Of a DNA stretch of 64,000 nucleotides, positions 14,311-22,412 are shown piece after piece. Origin of the DNA: Pseudogulbenkiania sp. MAI-1 (GTDB taxonomy: Bacteria; Pseudomonadota; Gammaproteobacteria; Burkholderiales; Chromobacteriaceae); assembly GCF_000527175.1 (NCBI RefSeq), contig NZ_AZUR01000001.1, positions 2,518,501-2,582,500 of the forward strand, in the 5' to 3' direction. Both the position numbers and the translations under genes were made by a program. The notes below the pieces were generated by a model. It saw nothing but the letters and a program-made list of their open reading frames with translations. It did not search any database and was not told the DNA's origin. How positions within the stretch are numbered: the stretch's first letter is position 1; every line of letters starts with the position of its first letter.

Positions 14311-14769
14311 ATGATGAAAAAGATTCTGGTCTTGAACGGCCCCAACCTGAACCTGCTGGGCACCCGTGAGCCGGCCCAATACGGCAGCACCACGCTGGCC
14401 GACGTCGAAGCCATGTGCAAGGAAACCGGCAAGCGCCTCGGCTACGAAGTCGAGTGCTTCCAGAGCAACTGGGAAGGCGCCCTGATCGACAAGATCCACG
14501 AGGCCGGCAAGGCCTTCAACGAGGGTACGTTGAAAGGGGTCGTCATCAACCCCGGCGCGCTGACGCATACCTCGATCGCCCTGCACGACGCCATCAAGGG
14601 CGTGGGCGACCTGCCGGTCATCGAGATCCACATCTCGAACGTGCACGCCCGCGAATCGTTCCGCCACCACTCCTACGTCTCGCCGGCCGCCGCCGGCATC
14701 ATCGTCGGCTTCGGCGTGACGGGCTACAGCCTGGCGATGGAAGGCCTGGTGCGCAAATTCCCGGAGTGA
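14311..14769 (+). CDS. aroQ: Type II 3-dehydroquinate dehydratase
   Basis: 152 residues, full length. Catalytic and binding residues are in place: Tyr in PAQYGSTTL (about 24), Asn/His in NPGALTHTS (about 80-87), His in EIHISN (about 107) and Arg in ESFRHHSYVS (about 118). It interconverts 3-dehydroquinate and 3-dehydroshikimate. Its place behind the quiC/aroE remnant and near pca genes suggests it was the catabolic copy in quinate use, though it could also serve the shikimate pathway. AAGG lies upstream of the first of two adjacent ATG codons. Confidence 0.95.
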   Translation: MMKKILVLNGPNLNLLGTREPAQYGSTTLADVEAMCKETGKRLGYEVECFQSNWEGALIDKIHEAGKAFNEGTLKGVVINPGALTHTSIALHDAIKGVGDLPVIEIHISNVHARESFRHHSYVSPAAAGIIVGFGVTGYSLAMEGLVRKFPE

Positions 14770-14792
14770 GCCGACCGCACACGGATAACCGA

Positions 14793-14815
14793 GCCAGCGC
14801 CTCCCTGGCGCTGGC
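14793..14815 (+). terminator. Hairpin after aroQ
   Basis: GCCAGCGCC / GGCGCTGGC, 9-bp stem, 5-base loop, without a T-tract. Confidence 0.45.
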
Positions 14816-14889
14816 ACCTACAGCCCCTCCCGCGCCATAATCCCGCTCTTTGGTTCTCACCACCACCCACCCAGGAACACCAAGGAACC

Positions 14890-15639
14890 ATGCAGCTCGA
14901 ACCCATCGCCTGGCTGGCCAGCGCCGCCGCCGTCCTCGTCACCGGCATCTCCAAATCCGGGCTGGGAGGCGCGTTGGGCGGTCTGGCGGTGCCGCTGATG
15001 TCGATCTGGATCTCGCCCCGGGAAGCGGCGGCGGTGATGCTGCCGATCCTGATGCTGACCGACCTGGTGGGTATCCGCGCCTGGCGTGGCAAGGCATCGC
15101 GGGAGGATTTGCGTCTATTGGTGCCGGCAGCACTGCTCGGCATCCTGGCCGGCACGCTGGCCTTCGGCATGATGTCGGACCGGGTGGTGAAGGGTGCCAT
15201 CGGTCTGATCGCCGTAGCCTTCACCGCGGACCGGATGCTGCGCCGGGGCAAGGTGCGGCCGGCGGATCGCCCGGTGTCTGGGCTGGGGGCGCGGCTGGCG
15301 GGCGCCACCTCGGGCTTCACCAGCACGCTGGCCCACGCCGGCGGGCCGCCGGTGCTGGCCTACCTGCTGGGTCGCGGGCTGCCGCGTGAGCGCTTTGTCG
15401 CCACCACTGTGTATTTCTTCACCCTGATCAACGCTGCCAAGCTGCCCTTCTACCTGGCCTTGGGGCTGTTCACGCGGGACACCCTGCTGACCGCGCTGTT
15501 CCTCGCCCCGCTGGTGCCGCTGGGGGTGTGGCTGGGCATGCGCATCCTGCGCCACATCCCGGAGCGCCCGTTCTACCTGTTCGCCACCGCGGCATTGGGG
15601 CTGTCGGGCGTGCAGTTGCTGTGGAGTGCGCTGGGCTGA
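14890..15639 (+). CDS. TSUP family (TauE/SafE-like) membrane transporter
   Basis: 249 residues with about seven or eight hydrophobic helices. The internal duplication typical of TauE/SafE proteins is visible: an N-terminal GISKSGLGGALGGLAVPLMS (about 19-38) and a C-terminal-half counterpart SGFTSTLAHAGGPPVLAYLL (about 140-159). Family members export sulfite, sulfoacetate or other organic anions. AAGGA precedes the ATG. It stands between aroQ and pcaR on the same strand, so it may once have handled an aromatic or acidic compound of this block; the substrate is unknown. Confidence 0.88.
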   Translation: MQLEPIAWLASAAAVLVTGISKSGLGGALGGLAVPLMSIWISPREAAAVMLPILMLTDLVGIRAWRGKASREDLRLLVPAALLGILAGTLAFGMMSDRVVKGAIGLIAVAFTADRMLRRGKVRPADRPVSGLGARLAGATSGFTSTLAHAGGPPVLAYLLGRGLPRERFVATTVYFFTLINAAKLPFYLALGLFTRDTLLTALFLAPLVPLGVWLGMRILRHIPERPFYLFATAALGLSGVQLLWSALG

Positions 15640-16008
15640 GCGCGGTACGGCCAGCCTCCAGCGGACTACACGAGTCGCCCCATAAAACGCCCGCCCCGGC
15701 TTGAACCCTCATCGCACCAACATTCAATTTATCGAACGAACTGTAGCCAAGCGATTCAACCCTGACAAACCCGATAATCGAAATATTGTGCGATAAGCGA
15801 ATAATCCACTATCCTGACGGTGCCGGTGAACGTGAGCAGCCGCCGACCAGGCCAGACAACCCAACGACGTTCCCGAAAATGAGCGCTCCGCCCCAGAGCG
15901 GAGGATGAGCGATTGAACCGGGTGCAGGCGGCGTGAAATACTCGCCAAGAAGAGCAGGCTTCCTGAACGGAACACCCGACCGCACCCAACCACCTCAAGA
16001 AACGGCCC
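15640..16008. other. 369-bp spacer upstream of pcaR
   Basis: Contains the pcaR promoter and operator at 15772-15815 and a long 5' leader of about 190 bases. A hairpin-capable GCGCTCCGCC/GGCGGAGCGC-like stretch around 15886-15912 (GCTCCGC ... GCGGAG) is present. I see no gene. Confidence 0.4.
15772..15815 (+). promoter_or_regulatory. pcaR promoter with PcaR-box-like site
   Basis: CGATAATCG at 15772-15780 followed by AAATATTGTGCGATAAG shares its arrangement (CGATNATCGAAATA, then GTGCG) with the pcaI operator at 13817-13847. TTGTGC (15786-15791) and TATCCT (15810-15815), 18 bases apart, could be the promoter. The overlap would suit autorepression by PcaR. Confidence 0.55.
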
Positions 16009-16875
16009 ATGTACAACAACGAAGACCTCCATACCCAGGACCCGGAGGAGCTGCCCGGCGCCGACGAGAGCAGTGAGGACACCGCGCACACCGCGGCCGA
16101 GGACATCGCCGCCCAGAGCGGCGACCCCAACTTCATGACCTCGCTCGCGCGCGGCCTGACCGTCATCCAGGCCTTCTCACAGCAGCGGCGCCTGATGTCG
16201 ATCTCGCAGATCAGCCAGAAGACCGGCATCCCGCGCGCCGCCGTGCGCCGCTGCCTGTACACGCTGAACAAGCTCGGCTTCGTCAGCGCCGAGGACGGCC
16301 GCAACTTCGCGCTGCGTCCGCGCATCCTGTCGCTAGGCCACGCCTACCTGGCGTCGACGCCGCTCGCCAAGGCGGCGCAGCCGGTGCTGCGCCACATCAG
16401 CAACACACTCAACGAATCGAGTTCGATCGCCATCCTCGACGGTGACGAGATCCTGTACATCGCCCGCGCCTCGACCTCGCGCATCATGACCATCGACCTC
16501 GACATCGGCAGTCGGCTGCCGGCCGCGCACACCTCGATGGGGCGCGTGCTGCTCGCCTATCTGCCCGAGGAAGAGCGCGAGGCCCACCTGGCCCGCGCCA
16601 AGCTGATCCAGTACACGCCGCACACGCTGATCACCGTCGAGGCCCTGCGCGCCGAACTCGACAAGGTGCGCGCGCAAGGCTATGCCATCATCGACCAGGA
16701 ACTGGAGATCGGCCTGCGCTCGATCGCGGTGCCGATCGCCTCTTCCGACGGCAAGGTGGTGGCCGCGATGAACATCGGGGTGCAAGCCGCCCGGGTCTCC
16801 ATCGCCGATCTGGAAAGCCGCATGCTGCCGGCGCTGCAGGCTGGTTCCAAGGAACTGTCGCTGCTGCTGGGCTGA
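16009..16875 (+). CDS. pcaR: IclR-family regulator PcaR/PcaU type
   Basis: 288 residues. After an acidic N-terminal tail (about 1-40) comes the IclR winged helix (SLARGLTVIQAFSQQRR, then MSISQISQKTGIPRAAVRR, about 44-80) and the GAF-like effector domain with the IclR signature region GYAIIDQELEIGLRSIAVPI (about 225-244). The combination ARGLxVIQAF plus IGSRLPAAHTSMGRVLLA fits PcaR/PcaU, activators of protocatechuate genes with beta-ketoadipate as effector. The ATG has only a weak AAGAAA-type ribosome site; a later start is possible given the low-complexity tail. The gene appears intact although most target enzymes are broken. Confidence 0.9.
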   Translation: MYNNEDLHTQDPEELPGADESSEDTAHTAAEDIAAQSGDPNFMTSLARGLTVIQAFSQQRRLMSISQISQKTGIPRAAVRRCLYTLNKLGFVSAEDGRNFALRPRILSLGHAYLASTPLAKAAQPVLRHISNTLNESSSIAILDGDEILYIARASTSRIMTIDLDIGSRLPAAHTSMGRVLLAYLPEEEREAHLARAKLIQYTPHTLITVEALRAELDKVRAQGYAIIDQELEIGLRSIAVPIASSDGKVVAAMNIGVQAARVSIADLESRMLPALQAGSKELSLLLG

Positions 16876-16884
16876 TCAGTCCTT

Positions 16885-17268
16885 TTTTGCCAGCACGGCC
16901 AACATGCGGCCGACTGCGCCGTAGCCGGCAAGGCCGAGGTGACGGACCGCAAAGGGGCGTTGCAGGCATTGCAGCGCTGCAAAGGCGGCTTGGGTAAAGT
17001 ACAAAGCGTGCTGGCTGACAGCGGTTACGTGGGCCAGCCTTTTGCTCAAGGGGTGTGGGAAATCCTGGGCAAGGTGGTCACGGTGCAGATTGCCAAGCGT
17101 AGCGAGTTGCACAAATTCGCGGTGATTCCCAAGCGCTGGGTAGTCGAGCGCAGCTTCGCCTGGCTAGAGAAAAACAGGCGCCTGTGGAAGAACTGCGAGC
17201 GATGGCCCAATACCAGTTTGCAGTTCATCCATTTGGCCTTCCTGGCGGTGCCGCTCAGAAGAGCGTGA
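16885..17268 (+). pseudogene. IS5-family transposase, C-terminal fragment
   Basis: The frame reads HGQHAADCAVAGKAEVTDRK, then VLADSGYVGQPFAQGV and RWVVERSFAWLEKNRRLWKN, ending in LQFIHLAFLAVPLRRA. The RxxVERxFAWL...RRL segment is the E motif of IS5-group DDE transposases; the first DDE Asp and the N-terminal half are absent. The fragment begins directly after the pcaR stop. This is the stump of an insertion sequence, and the insertion or its later deletion may have helped erode the neighbouring catabolic genes. Confidence 0.85.
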
Positions 17269-17277
17269 ACACGCTCT
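17260..17277. repeat. 8-bp palindrome after the IS fragment
   Basis: AGAGCGTG aa CACGCTCT lies between the end of the transposase fragment and the convergent gntR gene. It may be a terminator or an IS-end relic. Confidence 0.35.
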
Positions 17278-17314
17278 CAGCAGAGTGACCCTGTCCCTCA
17301 TCGAAACCGCGAGA

Positions 17315-18055
17315 TCAGGCCGAATCGGCCAGTGGCACCCGGGAAGCGGACAGATCGGCGGCCGGGCTGGCGTCGGCCATCTCCGCCAGCTTCCTCGCAG
17401 CGATATCGGCCACGCGCCTGACGTGAGCCACGGAGGCATCGTGGGCGGCCTGGGCATCGCGGCGCTGGAGTGCCTCGACCAGCAGGCGCATCTCTGCCGC
17501 CGCCTCTGTCGCCCGGCCGGCCGAGCTGATGGTCATGGCGCGCAGACGGTTGATGCGGGCGTTGAGCGACTGGACGATCTCCCACGCCATGATCTGGCCA
17601 CTGCCCTCGAACATCAGCTCGTAGAACGCGGAGGTCCTGGCCAGCACCTCGTAGAAATCGTTCTTGGCAAAGGCTGCCTGGATTTCCTCGTTGATGGCAG
17701 CCAGGCGCTCGATCGTCTCGTTGTCAGCCCGCTCGGCACACAGCCGGGCGGCGTGGCCTTCGAGCAGGGCGCGGATTTCGTAGATCTGCGCCGCCTTGTC
17801 GGCATCGAGCGTGGCCACCACCGGGCCCTGGTGCGGGATCGACTCGACCAGGCCCTCGGTTTCCAGATGGCGCAGCACTTCCCTGACGATGGAGCGGCTG
17901 ACGCCGAGCTCTTCGCACAAGGAGCGTTCCACCAGGCGCTCACCCGGCTTGAAATAGGCGCTGAGGATGGCGTCGCGCATCTTCTCCAGCGTCAACTCAC
18001 GCAACGTCTTGACGCTACGGTCTATCTTCAGCGAACTGCTGCCCTTGGGTGACAT
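17315..18055 (-). CDS. GntR/FadR-family (FCD) transcriptional regulator
   Basis: 246 residues. N-terminal winged helix with CEELGVSRSIVREVLRHLET (about 47-66) and a C-terminal all-helical FCD ligand domain (about 95-225) with IYEIRALLEGHAARLCAE. It is the last gene of the 28.8-17.3 kb set, 10 bases after the aldehyde dehydrogenase gene, and AAGGAG stands before the ATG. FCD regulators bind TnGTnnnACnA-type sites; two TGGTATACCA-like palindromes lie 11 kb away in the divergent promoter at 28838-28888 and are its likely operators. Effector unknown, probably the pathway substrate or an intermediate. Confidence 0.9.
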   Translation of the reverse strand: MSPKGSSSLKIDRSVKTLRELTLEKMRDAILSAYFKPGERLVERSLCEELGVSRSIVREVLRHLETEGLVESIPHQGPVVATLDADKAAQIYEIRALLEGHAARLCAERADNETIERLAAINEEIQAAFAKNDFYEVLARTSAFYELMFEGSGQIMAWEIVQSLNARINRLRAMTISSAGRATEAAAEMRLLVEALQRRDAQAAHDASVAHVRRVADIAARKLAEMADASPAADLSASRVPLADSA

Positions 18056-18065
18056 GATCGTCTCC

Positions 18066-19517
18066 TTATTGAATGCCGCCAAGACAGAGGTATTTGATTT
18101 CGAGGTAGTCCTCGATGCCGTAGCGGGAGCCTTCGCGGCCGAAACCGGATTGCTTGATCCCGCCGAACGGCGCCACTTCGGTCGAGATGAGGCCGGTATT
18201 GACCCCCACCATGCCCGCTTCGATCGCTTCGGCCACGCGCCATACACGGCCGACGTCGCGGCTGTAGAAGTAGGCCGCCAAGCCGAACTCGCTGGCATTG
18301 GCCTGGGCGATCACATCCGCTTCGTCGCGGAAGCAGAACACCGGCGCCACCGGGCCGAAGGTTTCCTCGCGCGCCACACGCATCGCCGGTGTCACGTCGC
18401 GCAGGATGGTCGGCTCGAAGAAGGTGCCGCCCAGCGCATGGCGCTGGCCACCGGTGACGATAGTAGCACCCTGCCCCAACGCGTCGGCGATATGGGCCTC
18501 GACCTTGGCGACGGCGTCCTCGTCGATCAGCGGGCCTTGCGTCACGCCGGCCTCCATGCCGTTGCCGACTTCGAGCGCGGCCACCCGCGCCGCGAGCTTG
18601 GCGACGAAGGCATCGTAGACCGCGTCCTGCACGTAGAGGCGGTTGGCGCAGACGCAGGTCTGCCCGGTATTGCGGTACTTCGACACCATCGCCCCTTCCA
18701 CCGCGGCATCGAGGTCGGCGTCGTCGAACACGATGAACGGCGCATTGCCGCCCAGCTCCATGCTGACCTTCTTGACCGTGCCGGCGCATTGGCGCAACAG
18801 CAGCCGGCCGACCTCGGTCGAGCCGGTGAAGGTCAGCTTGCGCACCAGCGGGTTGCTCGTCAGCTCGCCACCGATGGCGACCGGGTCGCCGGTGACGACG
18901 TTGATCACGCCAGGCGGGATCCCGGCCGCTTCGGCCAAACGGGCCAGGGCCAGCGCCGACAGCGGGGTCTGTTCCGCCGGCTTGGCGACGACGGTGCACC
19001 CCGCAGCGAGCGCCGGCGCGATCTTACGTGCCAGCATGGCATTTGGGAAGTTCCACGGCGTGATCGCCGCCACCACGCCGACCGGTTGCTTGATGGTGAT
19101 CAAGCGCTTGTCGCCCTGCGGCGCCGGAATCACGTCGCCGTAGACGCGCTTGGCTTCCTCGGCAAACCATTCGATGTAAGCCGCGCCGTAGGCGATCTCC
19201 CCCTTGGCTTCGGCCAAAGGCTTGCCCATCTCCGCGGTAAGCAGCCGGGCCAGCGGCTCGGCGTGCGCCAGCACTAGGTCGAACCAGCGCCGCAGGTAGG
19301 CGGCGCGCTCCTTGCCGGTGAGCGCGCGCCAGGCCACACCGGCGGCATGGGCCGCGTCAATGGCGCGGCGGGTTTCGTCCGCCCCCAGGCGCGGCACAGT
19401 GGCGATGAGTTCGCCGGTGGCCGGGTTGTGCACGGCCAGACGCTCGGCGCCGTCAAGCCATTGCCCGTCGATATAGCAGCGGTCCCGCAGCAGGTCCGCT
19501 TCGCTCAAGATTTCCAT
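18066..19517 (-). CDS. NAD(P)-dependent semialdehyde dehydrogenase (GabD-like)
   Basis: 483 residues, full-length aldehyde dehydrogenase. Catalytic Glu in SMELGGNAPF (about 254) and Cys in NTGQTCVCANR (about 288); the NAD(P) loop is FTGSTEVGR. The pattern PWNFPNAMLARKIAPALAAG and the C-terminal QSGFGREGSRYGIEDYLEIKY is that of succinate-semialdehyde dehydrogenases. In this operon it may oxidise a four- or five-carbon semialdehyde derived from the imported compound. AAGGA precedes the ATG. Other dicarboxylic semialdehydes are possible. Confidence 0.9.
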   Translation of the reverse strand: MEILSEADLLRDRCYIDGQWLDGAERLAVHNPATGELIATVPRLGADETRRAIDAAHAAGVAWRALTGKERAAYLRRWFDLVLAHAEPLARLLTAEMGKPLAEAKGEIAYGAAYIEWFAEEAKRVYGDVIPAPQGDKRLITIKQPVGVVAAITPWNFPNAMLARKIAPALAAGCTVVAKPAEQTPLSALALARLAEAAGIPPGVINVVTGDPVAIGGELTSNPLVRKLTFTGSTEVGRLLLRQCAGTVKKVSMELGGNAPFIVFDDADLDAAVEGAMVSKYRNTGQTCVCANRLYVQDAVYDAFVAKLAARVAALEVGNGMEAGVTQGPLIDEDAVAKVEAHIADALGQGATIVTGGQRHALGGTFFEPTILRDVTPAMRVAREETFGPVAPVFCFRDEADVIAQANASEFGLAAYFYSRDVGRVWRVAEAIEAGMVGVNTGLISTEVAPFGGIKQSGFGREGSRYGIEDYLEIKYLCLGGIQ

Positions 19518-19574
19518 TCTTCATCCTTCGGCGGCGTGTGTCGTCTCCGCGCCGCCCACTTGCGATTGATCCGC

Positions 19575-20645
19575 TCAGGCGAACACGTGACCGTGCTGCA
19601 TATCCCACTCCAGCACCGCCGGCGCCCCGATGCTCAGGCCCAGGCCGTCGCGCACCGCCATGCGCACCGCGATTTCCTGCTGCCACGGCGTCTGCACCGC
19701 GAAGTGCATGCTGTCGCCCAGGTACGTCATGTCGCGCACCGTGACCGCCAGGCCGTTCCCGTTGGCGACGGCTCCCGGGCGGATACGCATCTGCTCAGGG
19801 CGCACCATCAGCGTGCCCTCGCTGCCGGCCGCAAGCGTGCTGGCAGTGCCCTCGACGGCATGACCGTTGGGGAACACCGCGCGCGCACGGCCACCGCCCG
19901 CCTGCTCGACCTTGACCGGCAGGAAGTTGGAGTTGCCGATGAAGCCCGCCACGAAGCGTGATACCGGGCGCTCGTACAGTTCCTCGCCGGTGCCGACCTG
20001 CTCGATCTTGCCCTGGTTGAACACCGCGATGCGGTCGGACAGACGCAGCGCCTCTTCCTGGTCGTGCGTCACGTAGAGGATGGTGACGCCGGTTTCCTGG
20101 TGGATGCGGCGCAGCTCGAACTGGATTTCCTCGCGCAGCTTCTTGTCGAGCGCCGAAAGCGGCTCGTCCATCAACAGCAGCGGCGGGTCGTAGGCCAGCG
20201 CGCGGGCGATCGCCACCCGCTGCTGCTGGCCGCCGGAAAGCTGGCCCGGCAGGCGGTCGCGGTAGTTGGCTAGGTGCACCAGCTCCAGCATCTTCTCCAC
20301 CTTGGCCTTGACCTCGGCCTCGGGGCGGCGCCGCACGCGCAGCGGGAAGGCGACGTTCTCGCCCACCGTCAGGTGCGGGAACAGTGTGTAGCGCTGGAAC
20401 ACCATACCGATGTTGCGCTTGTTCGGCGCCACCTCGAGCAGCGATTTGCCATTCAACAGCACCTGTCCTTCGGTCGGCCCCTGGAAGCCGGCGACGATGT
20501 AGAGCGTGGTGCTCTTGCCCGAGCCGGACGGGCCGAGGAAGGTCATGAATTCGCCCTGCTGGATGTCGAGCGAGACATGGTCGATGGCCACGACCTGATC
20601 GTAGGTCTTGCGCAGGCCACGAATCTGCAGAAACGGGGTCGTCAT
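19575..20645 (-). CDS. ABC importer ATP-binding subunit (PotA-like)
   Basis: 356 residues. Walker A GPSGSGKST (about 38-46), signature LSGGQQQR, Walker B LLLMDEPLSALD and the H-loop VTHDQEEAL are all present, followed by a TOBE domain (about 280-350). It is the energy-coupling subunit for the two permeases at 20642 and 21444 and the binding protein at 22413, a polyamine/opine-type (PotABCD) importer. Its ATG overlaps the stop of the upstream permease by 4 bases (ATGA), a sign of translational coupling. Confidence 0.96.
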   Translation of the reverse strand: MTTPFLQIRGLRKTYDQVVAIDHVSLDIQQGEFMTFLGPSGSGKSTTLYIVAGFQGPTEGQVLLNGKSLLEVAPNKRNIGMVFQRYTLFPHLTVGENVAFPLRVRRRPEAEVKAKVEKMLELVHLANYRDRLPGQLSGGQQQRVAIARALAYDPPLLLMDEPLSALDKKLREEIQFELRRIHQETGVTILYVTHDQEEALRLSDRIAVFNQGKIEQVGTGEELYERPVSRFVAGFIGNSNFLPVKVEQAGGGRARAVFPNGHAVEGTASTLAAGSEGTLMVRPEQMRIRPGAVANGNGLAVTVRDMTYLGDSMHFAVQTPWQQEIAVRMAVRDGLGLSIGAPAVLEWDMQHGHVFA

Positions 20646-21442
20646 GGCTGATTACCTTTCTTCAACAGGGAAACGAGCAGCATCAGCACGATGGTGAAGG
20701 CCACCAGCAGGGTCGACGCCGCCGCAATCACCGGGGTCAGGTCCTGGCGCAGCGTGCTCCAGATCAATACCGGCAGGGTTTGCAAGGTGGGGCTGGCCAT
20801 GAAGATCGACAGCACGACCTCGTCCCACGAAATCAGGAAAGAGAACACCGCAGCGGCGAACAGGCCGAGCCGGATGGCCGGCAGCGTCACGCGCAGCTTC
20901 ACCTCGATCGGTCCCGCGCCGCAGATCATCGCGGCGTCTTCCAGCGCCGGATCGAAGCTCTGCAGCGAGTTGCCGATGGTGATGATGGAGAACGGCAGCG
21001 CGATGATCAGATGGCCGATCACGAAGCCAGTCAGCGTGCCGGTCAACCCCAGCTTGAGGAAGAAGGCGTAGAGCGCCACCGCCAGCACCACCACCGGCAG
21101 CACCATCGGCGTCAGGAAGAAGGCCTGCAGCGCGCTCTTGCCGAAAAAGCGGCTACGCGCCAGCCCCAGCGCCGCCAGCAATCCCAGCGTGACCGACAGC
21201 ACGGTGACGATCACCGCCACCTTGGCGCTGGTGAACAGCGAATCCAGCCACACCGGGTCGGTCAGGAGCTGCTCGTACCACTGCAGCGTCCAGCCCGGCG
21301 GCGGAAACACCAGCCATTGTGAGTCGCCGAACGACAAGGCGGCGATGAACACGATGGGCAACAGCAGGAACAGCGTCACCACGGTGCCGACGCCCACCAG
21401 GCCCCAGCGCCAGGCACCCAGACGATCGAAATCGAGTAGCAT
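20642..21442 (-). CDS. ABC importer permease (PotC-like)
   Basis: 266 residues, six predicted membrane helices. The EAA loop for the ATPase contact is LEDAAMICGAGPIEVKLRVT (about 167-186). The start at 21442 has GGGAGG upstream and lies one base after the stop of the other permease; an upstream extension is open but unsupported. Inner membrane, partner of the 21444 permease in the import of a small cationic or amide-type compound. Confidence 0.94.
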   Translation of the reverse strand: MLLDFDRLGAWRWGLVGVGTVVTLFLLLPIVFIAALSFGDSQWLVFPPPGWTLQWYEQLLTDPVWLDSLFTSAKVAVIVTVLSVTLGLLAALGLARSRFFGKSALQAFFLTPMVLPVVVLAVALYAFFLKLGLTGTLTGFVIGHLIIALPFSIITIGNSLQSFDPALEDAAMICGAGPIEVKLRVTLPAIRLGLFAAAVFSFLISWDEVVLSIFMASPTLQTLPVLIWSTLRQDLTPVIAAASTLLVAFTIVLMLLVSLLKKGNQP

Positions 21443-21443
21443 C

Positions 21444-22328
21444 TCAGCGTCCTCCCAAACCGGTGCGCCCGCCACCCAGGTAGCGCAGTTGCACGGCGTA
21501 CAGACCCAGCGTCACCACCAAGAGCACGAAGGCGGCGGCGCCAGCCAGACCCCAATTGAGCAGCGACTGCACCAACTGGGCGATCAGCTCGGCCAACATC
21601 ATGTAGCTGGTGCCGCCCAGCAAGGCCGGGGTGACGTAGTAGCCCAGCGACATCACGAACACCATCAGCGCGCCCGAGGCGATGCCCGGCAGCGCCAGCG
21701 GCAGCAACACCAGGCGCAGCGCCTGCCAGCGGCTGGCCCCGCAGACGGCGGCGGCACGCAAGGTGGACGGATCGATGGCACGCAGCGTGGCGTGCAGCGG
21801 CATCACCAGGAACGGCAGCATGATGTAGGTCATGCCGATGGTGACCCCGACCAGGTTGTTGACCAGGGTCAGCGGCTCGTCGATCACACCGATGGCCATC
21901 AGCATGCGGTTGACAAGGCCGGTCTGCTGCAGCAGCACCATCCAGCCATAGGTGCGGGCCAGGAGGTTGGTCCACATCGACAACAGCAGCACGGCAAACA
22001 GCAGCTGGCTCCAGCGCTTGGGCAGGATGGCCAGCAGCCAGGCGGTGGGAAAACCGATCAAGAGCGTGATCAGCGTGACCACGCCGGCCACCATGAAGGT
22101 GTTGAAGAACACCCTGACATAAGTCTCCGAGCCCAGGAGCTCGACGTAATTCTGCAGACCGGGCGTGGGCTCCATCACGCTGCGCAGCAGCAGGGCCAGC
22201 ACCGGCAACAAAAAGAACAGGCACAGCAAGAGCGTGGCGGGCAACAGCAGCCTGATGCCACGCTGGCCGGCGCCGAAACGGAAGCGGCGGCGCTCGGGGG
22301 CGACAGCGGTACTCAACGCAGTTGACAT
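21444..22328 (-). CDS. ABC importer permease (PotB-like)
   Basis: 294 residues, six membrane helices plus a basic N-terminal stretch (PERRRFRF). The EAA loop is LRAAAVCGASRWQALRLVLL (about 190-209). The segment LLSMWTNLLARTYGWMVLL resembles PotB/PotH. The ATG at 22328 follows AGGAG by 5 bases. It comes 84 bases after the binding-protein gene and directly before the second permease. Confidence 0.94.
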   Translation of the reverse strand: MSTALSTAVAPERRRFRFGAGQRGIRLLLPATLLLCLFFLLPVLALLLRSVMEPTPGLQNYVELLGSETYVRVFFNTFMVAGVVTLITLLIGFPTAWLLAILPKRWSQLLFAVLLLSMWTNLLARTYGWMVLLQQTGLVNRMLMAIGVIDEPLTLVNNLVGVTIGMTYIMLPFLVMPLHATLRAIDPSTLRAAAVCGASRWQALRLVLLPLALPGIASGALMVFVMSLGYYVTPALLGGTSYMMLAELIAQLVQSLLNWGLAGAAAFVLLVVTLGLYAVQLRYLGGGRTGLGGR

Positions 22329-22412
22329 GACAACTCCTAAACGCACAACGACAAGCAAGAAGCGGTGGGTGGAGCCGGACGATGAGCGGCGCTCACCGCC
22401 CGGCCCGATGCC

